Position numbers and translations under genes: made by a program
In this document: positions 27,119 to 35,198 of the stretch, piece after piece
How positions within the stretch are numbered: position 1 is the stretch's first letter
How the letters are laid out: each line of letters starts with the position of its first letter
The notes under the pieces: model-generated
Database searches by the model: none
What the model saw: the letters and a program-made list of their open reading frames with translations, nothing else
What the model was told of the DNA's origin: nothing
Source of the DNA: CAYMMX01 sp964391675
Lineage (GTDB): Bacteria > Cyanobacteriota > Vampirovibrionia > Gastranaerophilales > Gastranaerophilaceae
Reading direction: 5' to 3'
NCBI GenBank assembly: GCA_964391675.1
Contig: CAYMMX010000004.1
Span: 124,001 to 188,000 of the forward strand
DNA length: 64,000 bases

Positions 27119-27886
27119 TTGAACTTTAATGCTATATTTGCACTTATTTTTGGATTAGTTATTGTTTTTTTGATACAGATTTTTGAAGGTGGTTCTATAT
27201 CAGTGTTATTTCAGCCCACCGCTTTTTTAATAGTTATCGGAGGCACTTTTTGTGCTGCGGTGCTAAATTTTAATTTTGATGTAATAATTACAGCTTTTAA
27301 AAATACAAAAGGAATTTTTTATAAAGAAGAACATAAAGCGATATCTGTAATTGATGATATAATTCAGCTTTCTTATTATGCAAGGAAAAACGGTCTTTTT
27401 GCTTTACAAAATGTTCTAAGCGGAGTCAGAGACGGTTTTCTTTCCAGAGGAATTCAGTTGGCCATTGATCTGAATAACCCTCAATTATTATACGATGTTC
27501 TTTCTGCAGAAATTGCTTATGAAGAAGAAGAAGAATTAATAAATTCCAGAGTGTTTGAGGCATTAGGAGGATATGCCCCGACATTTGGCGTAGTCGGAGC
27601 TGTTATGGGGTTAATTCAGGTAATGTCTCATATTCAAAACCTGCAAGTACTTGGTTCAGGTATTGCTACAGCTTTTGTTTCAACTTTATATGGTGTAGGA
27701 TTTGCAAATTTAATATTGTTACCTATTGCTGGTAATTTAAAGCAAAAAACACGAGAAAAAATATTACTTAAAGAAGTTATTTTGCAAGGAATTTTATCTA
27801 TTGTTATGCAGGAGAATCCAGCTGTAATTGAAGAAAAACTGGTTGCTTATTTAAAATTTCATCATAAAAAAGGCAGAGCATTATAA
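27119..27886 (+). CDS. motA: MotA, flagellar stator proton channel subunit
   Basis: MotA forms, with MotB, the stator that turns ion flow into rotation. Four membrane helices are seen: two near the N-terminus (AIFALIFGLVIVFLIQI and FLIVIGGTFCAAVL) and two late (APTFGVVGAVMGLIQVM and GIATAFVSTLYGVGFANLILL), with a large cytosolic loop between. TTG at 27119 is preferred as start because GGGAG lies 6 nt upstream and it leaves only five residues before the first helix. A GTG at 27065 in the same frame is an alternative; TATTAA lies 6 nt before it. motB follows without a gap. Confidence 0.88.
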   Translation: MNFNAIFALIFGLVIVFLIQIFEGGSISVLFQPTAFLIVIGGTFCAAVLNFNFDVIITAFKNTKGIFYKEEHKAISVIDDIIQLSYYARKNGLFALQNVLSGVRDGFLSRGIQLAIDLNNPQLLYDVLSAEIAYEEEEELINSRVFEALGGYAPTFGVVGAVMGLIQVMSHIQNLQVLGSGIATAFVSTLYGVGFANLILLPIAGNLKQKTREKILLKEVILQGILSIVMQENPAVIEEKLVAYLKFHHKKGRAL

Positions 27887-28555
27887 ATGAGAAATGATTA
27901 CTATATTAATTCAAAAGATTATATAAACAGATGGGTGGTTTCATACGCTGATTTTGTAACAATGCTTTTGGCTTTATTTATGCTTTTAACTGCAATTATG
28001 CGCGCAGATAATCAAAGATTATATGAGTTACAAAAAAATATGCAGCAAAAATTTAGCGGTGTTGACAATGTTACGAAATATCAAGCTAACCAAAATGTTA
28101 ATGATTTAGAAAAAATTATTAAGGAAAATCTTTCTTCTTCTGATTCAATAAATTTAATCCATAGTGAAAAAGGTATAATTATTCGTATAAACAGCAAAAT
28201 CTTATTTGATGAAGGGGCTGCTGTAATTAAAACGGATGCTCAAAAAACTTTAAATGATATTATAAAGGTATTAACAAAAATTGATAATCCTGTTATAATA
28301 GAGGGGCATACGGATTCAATTCCTATTAAAAATATTAAATACCCTTCAAATTGGGAGTTATCTACTGCAAGAGCAACAAATATTATATCTTATATTGTTA
28401 CGCATGGACAAATTTCGCCCAAAAGGTTAAGTGCAGTTGGTTATGGTGAATACATGCCTATTTCAAATAATACTTCAATTAGTGGTAGAATCTTAAATAG
28501 AAGAGTGGATATAATAGTATTAGAAAAAAATTATGGAAGTATAAAAGCTAATTGA
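27887..28555 (+). CDS. motB: MotB, flagellar stator subunit
   Basis: MotB anchors the stator to peptidoglycan. The single membrane helix near the N-terminus contains the essential proton-carrying Asp 22 in VVSYADFVTMLLALFMLL. A plug and linker follow, then an OmpA-like peptidoglycan-binding domain (IIEGHTDSIPIKN, NWELSTARATNIISYI). Length is 222 residues. The start codon follows directly on motA. The YADF pattern is typical of proton-driven stators; Na+ use cannot be excluded from sequence. Confidence 0.93.
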   Translation: MRNDYYINSKDYINRWVVSYADFVTMLLALFMLLTAIMRADNQRLYELQKNMQQKFSGVDNVTKYQANQNVNDLEKIIKENLSSSDSINLIHSEKGIIIRINSKILFDEGAAVIKTDAQKTLNDIIKVLTKIDNPVIIEGHTDSIPIKNIKYPSNWELSTARATNIISYIVTHGQISPKRLSAVGYGEYMPISNNTSISGRILNRRVDIIVLEKNYGSIKAN

Positions 28556-28592
28556 TAATTAAATCAATTGCTTAAGTGAGAAGGAAGGAACA

Positions 28593-29240
28593 ATGGGAAA
28601 GCCTGAACAACCAAAAGATATAAAACCTAAAACTGAAGGTGAGAGTTCACCAAAAGTATCTAAACCTATGGATGATAACATGAAGGTTATTATAATTAAT
28701 TTAGTAACTACAGTTTTGATTTGTGTATTATTTCTTAGTGTTAATTATGTTTTACAAGCCAGTCTTTTAAATTCAAAATTAGCTAGTCAGCCAAAAGTAA
28801 CAGAAGATGGTGAAGCTATGGATGAAGAAGCTTCAGCAGAAGAAGATTCAGAAATCCAAAAAGGTATAATTGTTGATTTAGGTGATTTTATCTTAAACTT
28901 GACAGATGTTTCCCCGAGGAAATATTTGAAAGCTAATGTAGCAATTGAGATTTCATCAAAACCTGAAGATACACAGGTTGAAGCCAAACCTTCGGGTGGT
29001 CATGGCGGTCATGGTGAATCTGCTCCCGCAGAAAACCCTGTTGTCGCTGAAATGGCTCAATATAAACCGGCAATTAGAGATGCAGTAATTACTACTTTGT
29101 CTAGTAAAACATCATCAGAACTTGCTACTGTTGCAGGAAAAGAGTTAGCAAAAGAACAAATCACAGAAGCTGTTAATGGTATTTTAGCAGGTCAAAGAGA
29201 AGTTATTAGAGTCAGCTTTGGTGATTTTATAATCCAATAA
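28593..29240 (+). CDS. fliL: FliL, flagellar basal-body-associated protein
   Basis: FliL is a single-pass inner-membrane protein that rings the stator. The 215 residues show a polar, charged N-terminus, one membrane helix (residues about 31-51, VIIINLVTTVLICVLFLSV) and a periplasmic domain with the family-like stretch GDFILNLTDVSPRKYLKANVAIEI. An inserted Gly/His/Glu-rich segment (about 130-150) is unusual. The final VIRVSFGDFIIQ fits the family end. GAAGGAAGGAACA precedes the ATG; fliM follows by 10 bp. Confidence 0.88.
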   Translation: MGKPEQPKDIKPKTEGESSPKVSKPMDDNMKVIIINLVTTVLICVLFLSVNYVLQASLLNSKLASQPKVTEDGEAMDEEASAEEDSEIQKGIIVDLGDFILNLTDVSPRKYLKANVAIEISSKPEDTQVEAKPSGGHGGHGESAPAENPVVAEMAQYKPAIRDAVITTLSSKTSSELATVAGKELAKEQITEAVNGILAGQREVIRVSFGDFIIQ

Positions 29241-29250
29241 TTGAGGAAAA

Positions 29251-30282
29251 ATGACAGAGTCCCAGATAGATGAAGAATTAAATAATATAAATGAACAGTT
29301 AGATGAATCAAATTTGTCTTCTGAAGGTGTCTATAATCCATATTCTGATGATAATTCTGATGAGGATTATAAAAAAGGTTATAAATTATATAATTTTAGA
29401 CGTCCGGATAAATTTTCAAAAGAGCACTTACGTGCTCTTCAAGATGTACATAGGGAATTTTCAAGACAGATTTCTCTTGTTCTTACCGCATATTTGAGGA
29501 TGCATATCGAAATTGATGTAGTATCCACTGATCAACTTACTTATGATGAATTTATGCGTTCAATGCCTTCTCCGATTACTATTGGTATTTTTGAGCTAAA
29601 TCCTTTGCCGGGACAGATTCTTTTGGGAGTAAGTTTTGAGGTTCTTTCTTGTATTGTTGACAGAATGCTTGGTGGAGTTGGTTTAAGTGAAAATCGCCAG
29701 AGAGAATTAACAGATATAGAAGAAGCTTTAGCAAAAAAAGTTATTGAAAGAACTGTTAAAACATTAGAAAGTGCTTGGAGTAATATTGTCCCTGTGCAAG
29801 CCGAGGTCGTAGGTTTGGATAACAGTTATCAAATGATTCAAGTTGCAACATCAGGTGAAATTGTAGCTCTTATTACTTTTGAAGTGCAAATAGCTGGAAG
29901 ATATTTTGGGCTTATAAGCTTATGTTTTCCTTATCCTGTTTTAGAAAATGTTTTAGGGCATTTAAGTACGCAACATATTTTTCAGACTAAAGGTATAGTT
30001 GCAACAACTGAAGAACGCCAAAAAATGATTCAAAAATTGAATACTTCTAAAGTTGATCTAAGTGTATTATTTGGTTCTTGTGATATTTCACTTTCCGAAT
30101 TTTTAGACATCAAAGAGGGTGATATTTTGAAACTCGATAATAGAACGGATGAGGATTTAGTTGTAAAAATTAATGAAGAAAAGAAATTTTTTGCAAGACC
30201 CGGAACGTTAAAAAATAATATCTGTGTTAAAATAACTGATAGGTATGATTCTGTTATTGATTCATTACGAGGTTATATTTAA
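29251..30282 (+). CDS. fliM: FliM, flagellar motor switch protein
   Basis: FliM is the middle part of the C ring and binds CheY-P. The N-terminus has ESQIDEELN, similar to the LSQxEIDALL CheY-binding peptide. The CheC-like middle domain is seen around residues 50-240 (SLVLTAYLRMHIEIDV, FELNPLPGQILLGVSFEVL), and the SpoA domain occupies about 265-340. Length is 343 residues. GAGGAAAA precedes the ATG. No chemotaxis gene lies in the window, but the CheY-binding peptide implies a CheY elsewhere. Confidence 0.95.
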   Translation: MTESQIDEELNNINEQLDESNLSSEGVYNPYSDDNSDEDYKKGYKLYNFRRPDKFSKEHLRALQDVHREFSRQISLVLTAYLRMHIEIDVVSTDQLTYDEFMRSMPSPITIGIFELNPLPGQILLGVSFEVLSCIVDRMLGGVGLSENRQRELTDIEEALAKKVIERTVKTLESAWSNIVPVQAEVVGLDNSYQMIQVATSGEIVALITFEVQIAGRYFGLISLCFPYPVLENVLGHLSTQHIFQTKGIVATTEERQKMIQKLNTSKVDLSVLFGSCDISLSEFLDIKEGDILKLDNRTDEDLVVKINEEKKFFARPGTLKNNICVKITDRYDSVIDSLRGYI

Positions 30283-30308
30283 TAATAACCGAAAAGAAAG
30301 GTTTTTTG

Positions 30309-30830
30309 ATGGCTAAGAAAGATGAAAAAATTAGCGAAGAAGTCCAAAATGCTACAGAACTAGATTCTGAAGTTAAATTAGAAGAAGAAGTAGAAGTTGA
30401 AGAAACTGCTGTTTCTAATGATTCTGATGTTACAGATGAATCATTAGATATTGCAAAAACCGATGATACAGTATTGCAAGTGGATGAAGACGAATCAGAT
30501 AAACCGATTACTGTAAAACCTGTTCAATTTGGTTCTTTTGAAGATTTAAGTCAAACTCAAGGTGAAATTAATAAAAACTTAGACATCTTAATGGATATAA
30601 AACTGCAACTAACTGTTGAATTAGGTCGTACAGAACTTCCTATTAAGAAAGTACTTGAATTAACCAGGGGTTCTATTATTGAACTAGAAAAAATCGCAGG
30701 AGAACCTGTTGAATTATATGCAAACGGAAAATTAGTTGCACATGGTGAAGTTGTAGTAATTGAAGATAATTTTGGTTTGAGAATTACAAGTATCACTGAT
30801 CCTGAAGATAGACTTACAGGTATAGCTTAA
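30309..30830 (+). CDS. fliN: FliN, flagellar motor switch protein
   Basis: FliN closes the base of the C ring. The C-terminal SpoA domain (about residues 85-173) is clear: LMDIKLQLTVELGRTELPIK, VLELTRGSIIELEKIAGEPV, and ANGKLVAHGEVVVIEDNFGL. An acidic, low-complexity extension of about 80 residues precedes it, longer than in the 137-residue E. coli protein. The start is ATG 30309 with AAAGG seven bases upstream; an in-frame TTG at 30306 is less likely. It is the last gene of motA-motB-fliL-fliM-fliN. Confidence 0.95.
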   Translation: MAKKDEKISEEVQNATELDSEVKLEEEVEVEETAVSNDSDVTDESLDIAKTDDTVLQVDEDESDKPITVKPVQFGSFEDLSQTQGEINKNLDILMDIKLQLTVELGRTELPIKKVLELTRGSIIELEKIAGEPVELYANGKLVAHGEVVVIEDNFGLRITSITDPEDRLTGIA

Positions 30831-30832
30831 TT

Positions 30833-31303
30833 TTATTTGTGATAGATTTCCCTATTTAATATTTTAAATGCTCTATAAATCTGTTCCAGCAAAATTAGTC
30901 TTGTAAATTGATGTAAAAATGTCATTTTGGATAAGCTTAATTTTATATCGGCTCTTTTTGATACAATTGTAGATAACCCGTGTGATGATCCAATTATAAA
31001 AATTAATTCATTGTAACCCTGTTTGCTTATATCTTCTAATTTTTGAGCGAATTTTTCTGAAGAAAAATTCGCTCCACTAACTTCCAAGGTAATTACAAAA
31101 GAATTTGGTTTAATTTGAGCTAATATTTTTTCACTTTCCAACTGAAGTGTTTTTTCAATTAAGTTTGTATCATTAATTTTAATAGGGCTTAATTCACATA
31201 TTTCAATTGTAGAATATGGAGTAATACGTTTTAAAAATTCGTTAATTCCTTCGGTTAAAAATTTTTCTTTAATCTTTCCAAGTGCTACAATTTTAATTTT
31301 CAT
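30833..31303 (-). CDS. rlmH: RlmH, 23S rRNA pseudouridine-1915 N3-methyltransferase
   Basis: RlmH methylates pseudouridine 1915 in helix 69 of 23S rRNA in the assembled ribosome. It is a SPOUT-family methyltransferase with the SAM-binding knot seen in IFIIGSSHGLS and the final LEQIYRAFKI..REIYHK typical of the family. From the ATG at 31303 it has 156 residues, matching the usual 155-160. A longer frame upstream is not needed and lies in mscS; the overlap with mscS is 11 bp. It converges on fliN with a 2-bp gap. Confidence 0.94.
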   Translation of the reverse strand: MKIKIVALGKIKEKFLTEGINEFLKRITPYSTIEICELSPIKINDTNLIEKTLQLESEKILAQIKPNSFVITLEVSGANFSSEKFAQKLEDISKQGYNELIFIIGSSHGLSTIVSKRADIKLSLSKMTFLHQFTRLILLEQIYRAFKILNREIYHK

Positions 31304-31826
31304 ATGTTTTTTCTTTAATTGTAGTATTTTTAACAACTCCGTTTGCAATAATATTATTTGGTATAATTAATAATCCTCCGTCTGAACATCTTATTTTTGT
31401 TGAGCGAAGGTTTATATCTTCAACTATCCCTTCAGCTGCTTTATCTTTGATGGACTGATTTATAATTATATAGTCTCCCACCTTATATGCTTTATCAGCT
31501 AATAATGAAAAAGAACCAAATAAATTTGAAATAGTGGATTGAGCTCCAAAACCTATGGCTAATCCGGTTATTCCGAAACCTGCAATTAGAGAAGTTACTG
31601 AATAACCATGACTTTGTAAAATTGTTGCTAATGCAAGAAAGACAATAGTAATTTTCAAAAGTTTATCAATAAGCGGCATAAATCCAAGAATAGTTGTATC
31701 TTCCTGTTTTAAAAGAATTTTGTTCTTAAAGTTTTTGTTAAAAATATCAATTAACTTAAACAATATAAATACTGATGCCGAAATTATTATTAATTCAATT
31801 ATTCCATAAGTATAATCAGGTAACAT
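31293..31826 (-). CDS. Short MscS-family mechanosensitive channel
   Basis: The pore helix and following beta domain of MscS are clear: AGFGITGLAIGFGAQSTISN, LFGSFSLLADKAYKVGDYI, and then RSTKIRCSDGGLLIIPNN. Two further membrane helices lie before it. At 177 residues the protein ends soon after the beta domain, so the C-terminal alpha/beta cage of MscS (286 residues in E. coli) is absent. It may still gate as a minimal channel. AAAGGGAATCTTT precedes the ATG. rlmH overlaps its end, forming a two-gene operon downstream of the tRNA. Confidence 0.85.
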   Translation of the reverse strand: MLPDYTYGIIELIIISASVFILFKLIDIFNKNFKNKILLKQEDTTILGFMPLIDKLLKITIVFLALATILQSHGYSVTSLIAGFGITGLAIGFGAQSTISNLFGSFSLLADKAYKVGDYIIINQSIKDKAAEGIVEDINLRSTKIRCSDGGLLIIPNNIIANGVVKNTTIKEKTYEN

Positions 31827-31853
31827 AAAGATTCCCTTTTATTAATAAAAAAA

Positions 31854-31925
31854 GCGGAAGACGAGACTCGAACTCGCGACATTCTGCTTGGAAGGCAGAT
31901 GCTCTACCAACTGAGCTACTTCCGC
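31854..31925 (-). tRNA. tRNA-Gly (anticodon TCC)
   Basis: The minus strand folds as a 72-nt cloverleaf: acceptor GCGGAAG with CTTCCGC, D arm GCTC/GAGC, anticodon stem TCTGC/GCAGA with loop CTTCCAA (anticodon TCC), and a T arm GCGAG/CTCGT with TTCGAGT. The CCA end is not encoded. It reads GGA and, by wobble, other glycine codons. It is upstream of mscS on the same strand. Confidence 0.96.
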
Positions 31926-32154
31926 AATTTGTTTTATTATATTTTCAATTATACACGGTTAACAGAGTTATTCTTGAATTATTAATCTTTATATTCTTTG
32001 CTACCGAGCTATTTTTTGTAATTTAATACTATTATAAACAAATTTATTTTTCAACTTAATGTTTAATTTTTTTTTATTGAAAATTATCCTTAGGTATTAA
32101 TTCTTAATTACTATTATATAAGTAGAAACTCGTTCTTAAGGGTGGTGAAAAGGC

Positions 32155-32250
32155 ATGGAAAAAAAGTTATTATATATAAGTAAGTTAGTTACATCCAAGC
32201 ACTTTTTTCGGGGTTGCGACAAGATTTTTCTTAATGCGGGTTTGGTTTAA
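32155..32250 (+). CDS. Possible 31-residue peptide or structured RNA
   Basis: An ATG at 32155 is preceded by GGGTGGTGAAAAGGC and opens 31 codons (MEKKLLYISKLVTSKHFFRG and 11 more) ending at TAA. The peptide is basic and partly hydrophobic. The following hairpin at 32301-32340 could end the transcript. No homologue is recognised. The region may instead be a non-coding RNA or a leader. Support is only the ribosome-binding-like sequence and isolated position. Confidence 0.25.
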   Translation: MEKKLLYISKLVTSKHFFRGCDKIFLNAGLV

Positions 32251-32300
32251 AATGTTACTGACTTACTGTTTAAATTTTATTTATATTTATTATATGGACT

Positions 32301-32340
32301 AAGGTTCCTTCTCATTACAGGTGAGAAGGGATTTCCTTTT
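32301..32340 (+). terminator. Hairpin, possible terminator
   Basis: CCTTCTCA (32307-32314) pairs with TGAGAAGG (32322-32329), with outer AAGG/CCTT pairing. The T run after it is short and broken, so termination is uncertain. Confidence 0.4.
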
Positions 32341-32491
32341 GTTAATTTGCTATGTTGGTAATTATTTTTTGATTTATAAATTATGTTAGTCTTAACATTA
32401 CTTAATATTTTTCCTTAATTTTGTAAATTATTTTATTAAATAATTCTTTATACATATAAGGGTTGTGGTTATTTATTATTTTAGGGGTTAT

Positions 32492-33772
32492 ATGGTTAGT
32501 AACGTTAGTTTCAATGGTAATTATAATGTAAGCCAATATTCAAAAGATTTGGAAAATGCTGCTAAATATGCATTAGGTACAACTATTGTTAAATCTGATG
32601 TTGGTCCTTTTGAAGGAATGGGGCTTATGGTTGGTGTTACTACATTAACAGAAACACCAAAAATTATAAAATGGGCAAAAGATGCAAAAGGAAATGGTGG
32701 TTTTAATAAAGCTATTGCGAATGAAAAAGCTATTTTTTCAGCAGATTTAGCAGCAAAAAAAGCAATATTTAGTCAAGGTAACTGGAAAAATATCGATACA
32801 TATAAAGGAATTTGGAATAATTATAGTGCTAGTGTTGTTCAAAAATCTATTCCAAGTAGCGAAAAATTAGCACAATTAAATGAAGAGACAGTTAAATTAT
32901 ATAAAAGAGCAGGTAACTTAGCTAAAAAAGCTATGAAAAACCCGGCGCAATCTGCACAAATATTGGATAAAGCAGATGAAGCTTTAGCTTTGGCTAATAA
33001 AGCAGCTCATGGTGTTATTAAACCTACTACTAAATTCGGTAAATTTACTCAATTTTTAGGAAAAATAACTGGTTTTTCAAAATTATCAGGCGGATTAAAA
33101 GAATTAGCAGTTAAAAATCCAAAAATTGCCAAAGTTTTAAAATTCGGAAAAGGTAATGGTGCTTTTCTTGCTATTTCAGGAACAATTGAATTGTTAACAA
33201 ATATTGTTCCAACTTTTGTTCAATTAGGTACAGCTAAAGGCATTAAGCAAATTGCTAAATCAACTGTTAAAGTTGGTGCTTCAGTTGGCGGATGGGCTGC
33301 AGGTGCAGCTGTCGGAGCAGCTATAGGTTCAGTTATACCTGGAGCAGGTACTCTCATTGGTGGTCTAGTTGGAGCTTTATGCGGTTTTGTTGGCGGTTGT
33401 GTTGGTTCTTGGGCAGCTACAAAAGTTGCTGAAACAGTTGTTGGAAAGGACGAGTTAGTTTTAGCTAAAGAAGCTGAAGCAAAAAAACTTGCAGCAGATG
33501 CTGCTAAAAATCCTCAAGTAGCTCAAGAAATTTTGACAGCTGCTTCTCAAAGATATAGCCAAGAAGGCGGGGAATCTGAAGATGCTAAAGTTGCTTTTTC
33601 AAGTTTAACAAATTTGTCTAATGTATCTTCTCAAACTCAAGTTAACACTCAAAACCCATATAGTTATAATAATGTTTCAAGCCAGTCATCTAACTATTCA
33701 TCAAATCCTTTTTCTTCAAAAAATTTAATGGATATTGATTTAACTGCTTGGAATGGTTCATACTCAGGTTAA
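32492..33772 (+). CDS. Glycine-zipper protein with N-terminal F-x-G motif
   Basis: No family is recognised for this 426-residue protein. It starts MVSNVSFNGNYNVSQ, with an F-N-G motif at residues 7-9. Residues about 40-190 are helical and Ala/Lys-rich. Two hydrophobic stretches with small-residue spacing, AAGAAVGAAIGSVIPGAGTL and GGLVGALCGFVGGCVGSWAA (about residues 265-310), form a glycine zipper likely to insert in a membrane. The C-terminus (about 370-426) is a disordered Ser/Asn/Gln tail. There is no signal peptide. AGGGG lies before the ATG at 32492, preferred over an upstream GTG. A perfect terminator follows. Confidence 0.7.
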   Translation: MVSNVSFNGNYNVSQYSKDLENAAKYALGTTIVKSDVGPFEGMGLMVGVTTLTETPKIIKWAKDAKGNGGFNKAIANEKAIFSADLAAKKAIFSQGNWKNIDTYKGIWNNYSASVVQKSIPSSEKLAQLNEETVKLYKRAGNLAKKAMKNPAQSAQILDKADEALALANKAAHGVIKPTTKFGKFTQFLGKITGFSKLSGGLKELAVKNPKIAKVLKFGKGNGAFLAISGTIELLTNIVPTFVQLGTAKGIKQIAKSTVKVGASVGGWAAGAAVGAAIGSVIPGAGTLIGGLVGALCGFVGGCVGSWAATKVAETVVGKDELVLAKEAEAKKLAADAAKNPQVAQEILTAASQRYSQEGGESEDAKVAFSSLTNLSNVSSQTQVNTQNPYSYNNVSSQSSNYSSNPFSSKNLMDIDLTAWNGSYSG

Positions 33773-33782
33773 TTGTTAAAAT

Positions 33783-33818
33783 AAAAAAGCGCCCTGTTAA
33801 TTAACAGGGCGCTTTTTT
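33783..33818. terminator. Bidirectional terminator
   Basis: A perfect 36-bp palindrome has A6 on one side, T6 on the other, and arms GCGCCCTGTTAA/TTAACAGGGCGC. It can end transcription of the glycine-zipper gene on the plus strand and the 121-residue gene on the minus strand. Confidence 0.93.
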
Positions 33819-33825
33819 ATTTTAA

Positions 33826-34191
33826 CTAAAATTTTAAATTTAAATTTGTGCCGGATGAGTCAGGTAATTTGATTAGCATTTTGTCAGCAAATGCTTGGAT
33901 TGCTGCCTGTCCTTGTACTATAACGTTATTTGGAATCCCACGGGCTAACAATTCTTGTTCATAATCTTCTTTAGCGGTATCGTTAGATCCTTTAATTTCA
34001 TCTTTTGGTTCTCTTGCTATTTCTGACAATTTACTTAAATCAATATTATTTTTCTCTGCATCTTCTTTGATTGCATCTACATCTCCTGAAAGGACAACTT
34101 CTTCTGATACTCCTAATCCAAGTAATAATTGATTAACTTCATCTTTTGATAAAAATTCATTTTGATCATTTGTAATTCCATAAATATTCAT
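33826..34191 (-). CDS. Unknown small protein with internal duplication
   Basis: This acidic 121-residue protein matches no family I know. Two related segments are visible, residues about 22-52 and 80-109. Both read as L-L-x-x-G-[VI], then V-[VI]-[LV], then A-I, A, K, I, L at matching positions, so an ancestral unit of about 30 residues seems to have duplicated. The linker is rich in Lys, Glu and Asp. There is no signal or membrane segment. AGAAGGAGAATTAT precedes the ATG. It shares the palindromic terminator with the glycine-zipper gene. Confidence 0.55.
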   Translation of the reverse strand: MNIYGITNDQNEFLSKDEVNQLLLGLGVSEEVVLSGDVDAIKEDAEKNNIDLSKLSEIAREPKDEIKGSNDTAKEDYEQELLARGIPNNVIVQGQAAIQAFADKMLIKLPDSSGTNLNLKF

Positions 34192-34352
34192 ATAATTCTC
34201 CTTCTATTTTTATTTTATTATACGGAATTTAATTATTCAAAATTTAATTATTTTTAAGTATTGTTACAATCATTAATAAATATTTTCTAAGTTTTATGGA
34301 TGATTTAAAAAACATGCTGCGGGTTTAATATTAAAATTGGAAAGGAGGTTTT

Positions 34353-35087
34353 ATGATATCTAGTATTAGTAGTACTGCTCAAGACAGTATTCAATTGATG
34401 ATGCAGCAAATGCTTGGTAAAATTAGTGCTGCAGACACTGATGGTACAGTTGGTTTGTCGAAAGATGAATTATCGGCTATTGATTCAACCGGTAATGTTG
34501 GTACTTCGACATTTTTAAAATCATTGTCAGAACAATTTGATACTCTTGACGCAGATGGTAATGGACAACTTACGGCGGATGAAATTTCAGCTGCAAGACC
34601 ACCGGAACCGATGGGTCCCCCACCGGGTTTAACTATCAGTGATAATTCAGATACCAGCTCAAGTTCAAGTGATTTAATTCAGCAATTATTGGAATCTATA
34701 CTTGACAATTTAGCTGAAAGTTACGGGGACGAATCATCCGAATCAACCGCAGAAAATAAAATTAATTCTTTAACTTCTTCTGCGGATGCTGATAGTAACG
34801 GTAGTCTTTCAATGAGTGAATTGTCTTCAATTAATTTTGATGATAATGAAGGCCAAACGGGATTCGTTAAAGATTTAATGACTAATTTTGAAAACTATGA
34901 CACTGACAGTGATGGTCAATTGTCTTCGGATGAGATGTTGTCTGCTATGCCTAAAGAACAAACTAATTTGACGGACGGGGCTAATTCCTTAAAGTCATTA
35001 GCCAGTTCATTTATCGAAAAACTTTTAGATGTTTACAAAAATTCTGATATGCAATCAAAGTTATCAGCTCTTATTGAGACAGTTTAA
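34353..35087 (+). CDS. Protein with four EF-hand calcium-binding loops
   Basis: Four EF-hand loops are visible in two pairs. Loop 1 is DTDGTVGLSKDE (28-39, poor at positions 5 and 6). Loop 2 is DADGNGQLTADE (66-77), loop 3 DADSNGSLSMSE (145-156) and loop 4 DTDSDGQLSSDE (183-194); the last three have Asp at 1 and 3, Asn/Asp at 5, Gly at 6 and Glu at 12. The pairs are separated by a Pro- and Ser-rich linker, so the protein seems to have arisen by duplication of a two-loop module. There is no signal peptide. AAAGGAGGTTTT is a strong ribosome binding site. Role probably calcium sensing or buffering. Confidence 0.8.
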   Translation: MISSISSTAQDSIQLMMQQMLGKISAADTDGTVGLSKDELSAIDSTGNVGTSTFLKSLSEQFDTLDADGNGQLTADEISAARPPEPMGPPPGLTISDNSDTSSSSSDLIQQLLESILDNLAESYGDESSESTAENKINSLTSSADADSNGSLSMSELSSINFDDNEGQTGFVKDLMTNFENYDTDSDGQLSSDEMLSAMPKEQTNLTDGANSLKSLASSFIEKLLDVYKNSDMQSKLSALIETV

Positions 35088-35103
35088 AGTATATTCGTTT
35101 AAC

Positions 35104-35149
35104 AAAGGCGAAACATCCACCTCGAGGTGGATGTTTCGCCTTTGTTTTA
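35104..35149. terminator. Bidirectional terminator
   Basis: A stem of 18 bp (AAAGGCGAAACATCCACC with its complement, loop TCGA) is flanked by T-rich sequence on the plus strand and an A-rich one on the other. It ends the EF-hand gene and, from the other side, rpsP. Confidence 0.92.
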
Positions 35150-35198
35150 TTATTTATTCTTCAACAGAAGCTGGAACTTCTTCTGGTGTTGTTTCTGC

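Larger units (their letters stand above)
31926..32491. other. 566-bp AT-rich spacer with a small ORF and hairpin
   Basis: This gap lies between the divergent tRNA-Gly and the glycine-zipper gene. Most of it is AT-rich. It holds a 31-codon ORF with a purine-rich leader (32155-32250) and a hairpin (32301-32340), which together could be a short transcript. The last 100 bp must contain the promoter of the next gene, but no box was convincing. Confidence 0.4.

Noticed and set aside
26700..27120. Sigma-28 flagellar promoter before motA
   Set aside because: No TAAA-N15-GCCGATAA-like site was found; the closest sequence (near 26949, CGCCAAGATAA) lacks the upstream half at proper spacing.
31926..32491. 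SRP RNA, tmRNA or RNase P RNA in the large spacer
   Set aside because: None of the conserved sequence blocks of these RNAs was seen on either strand.
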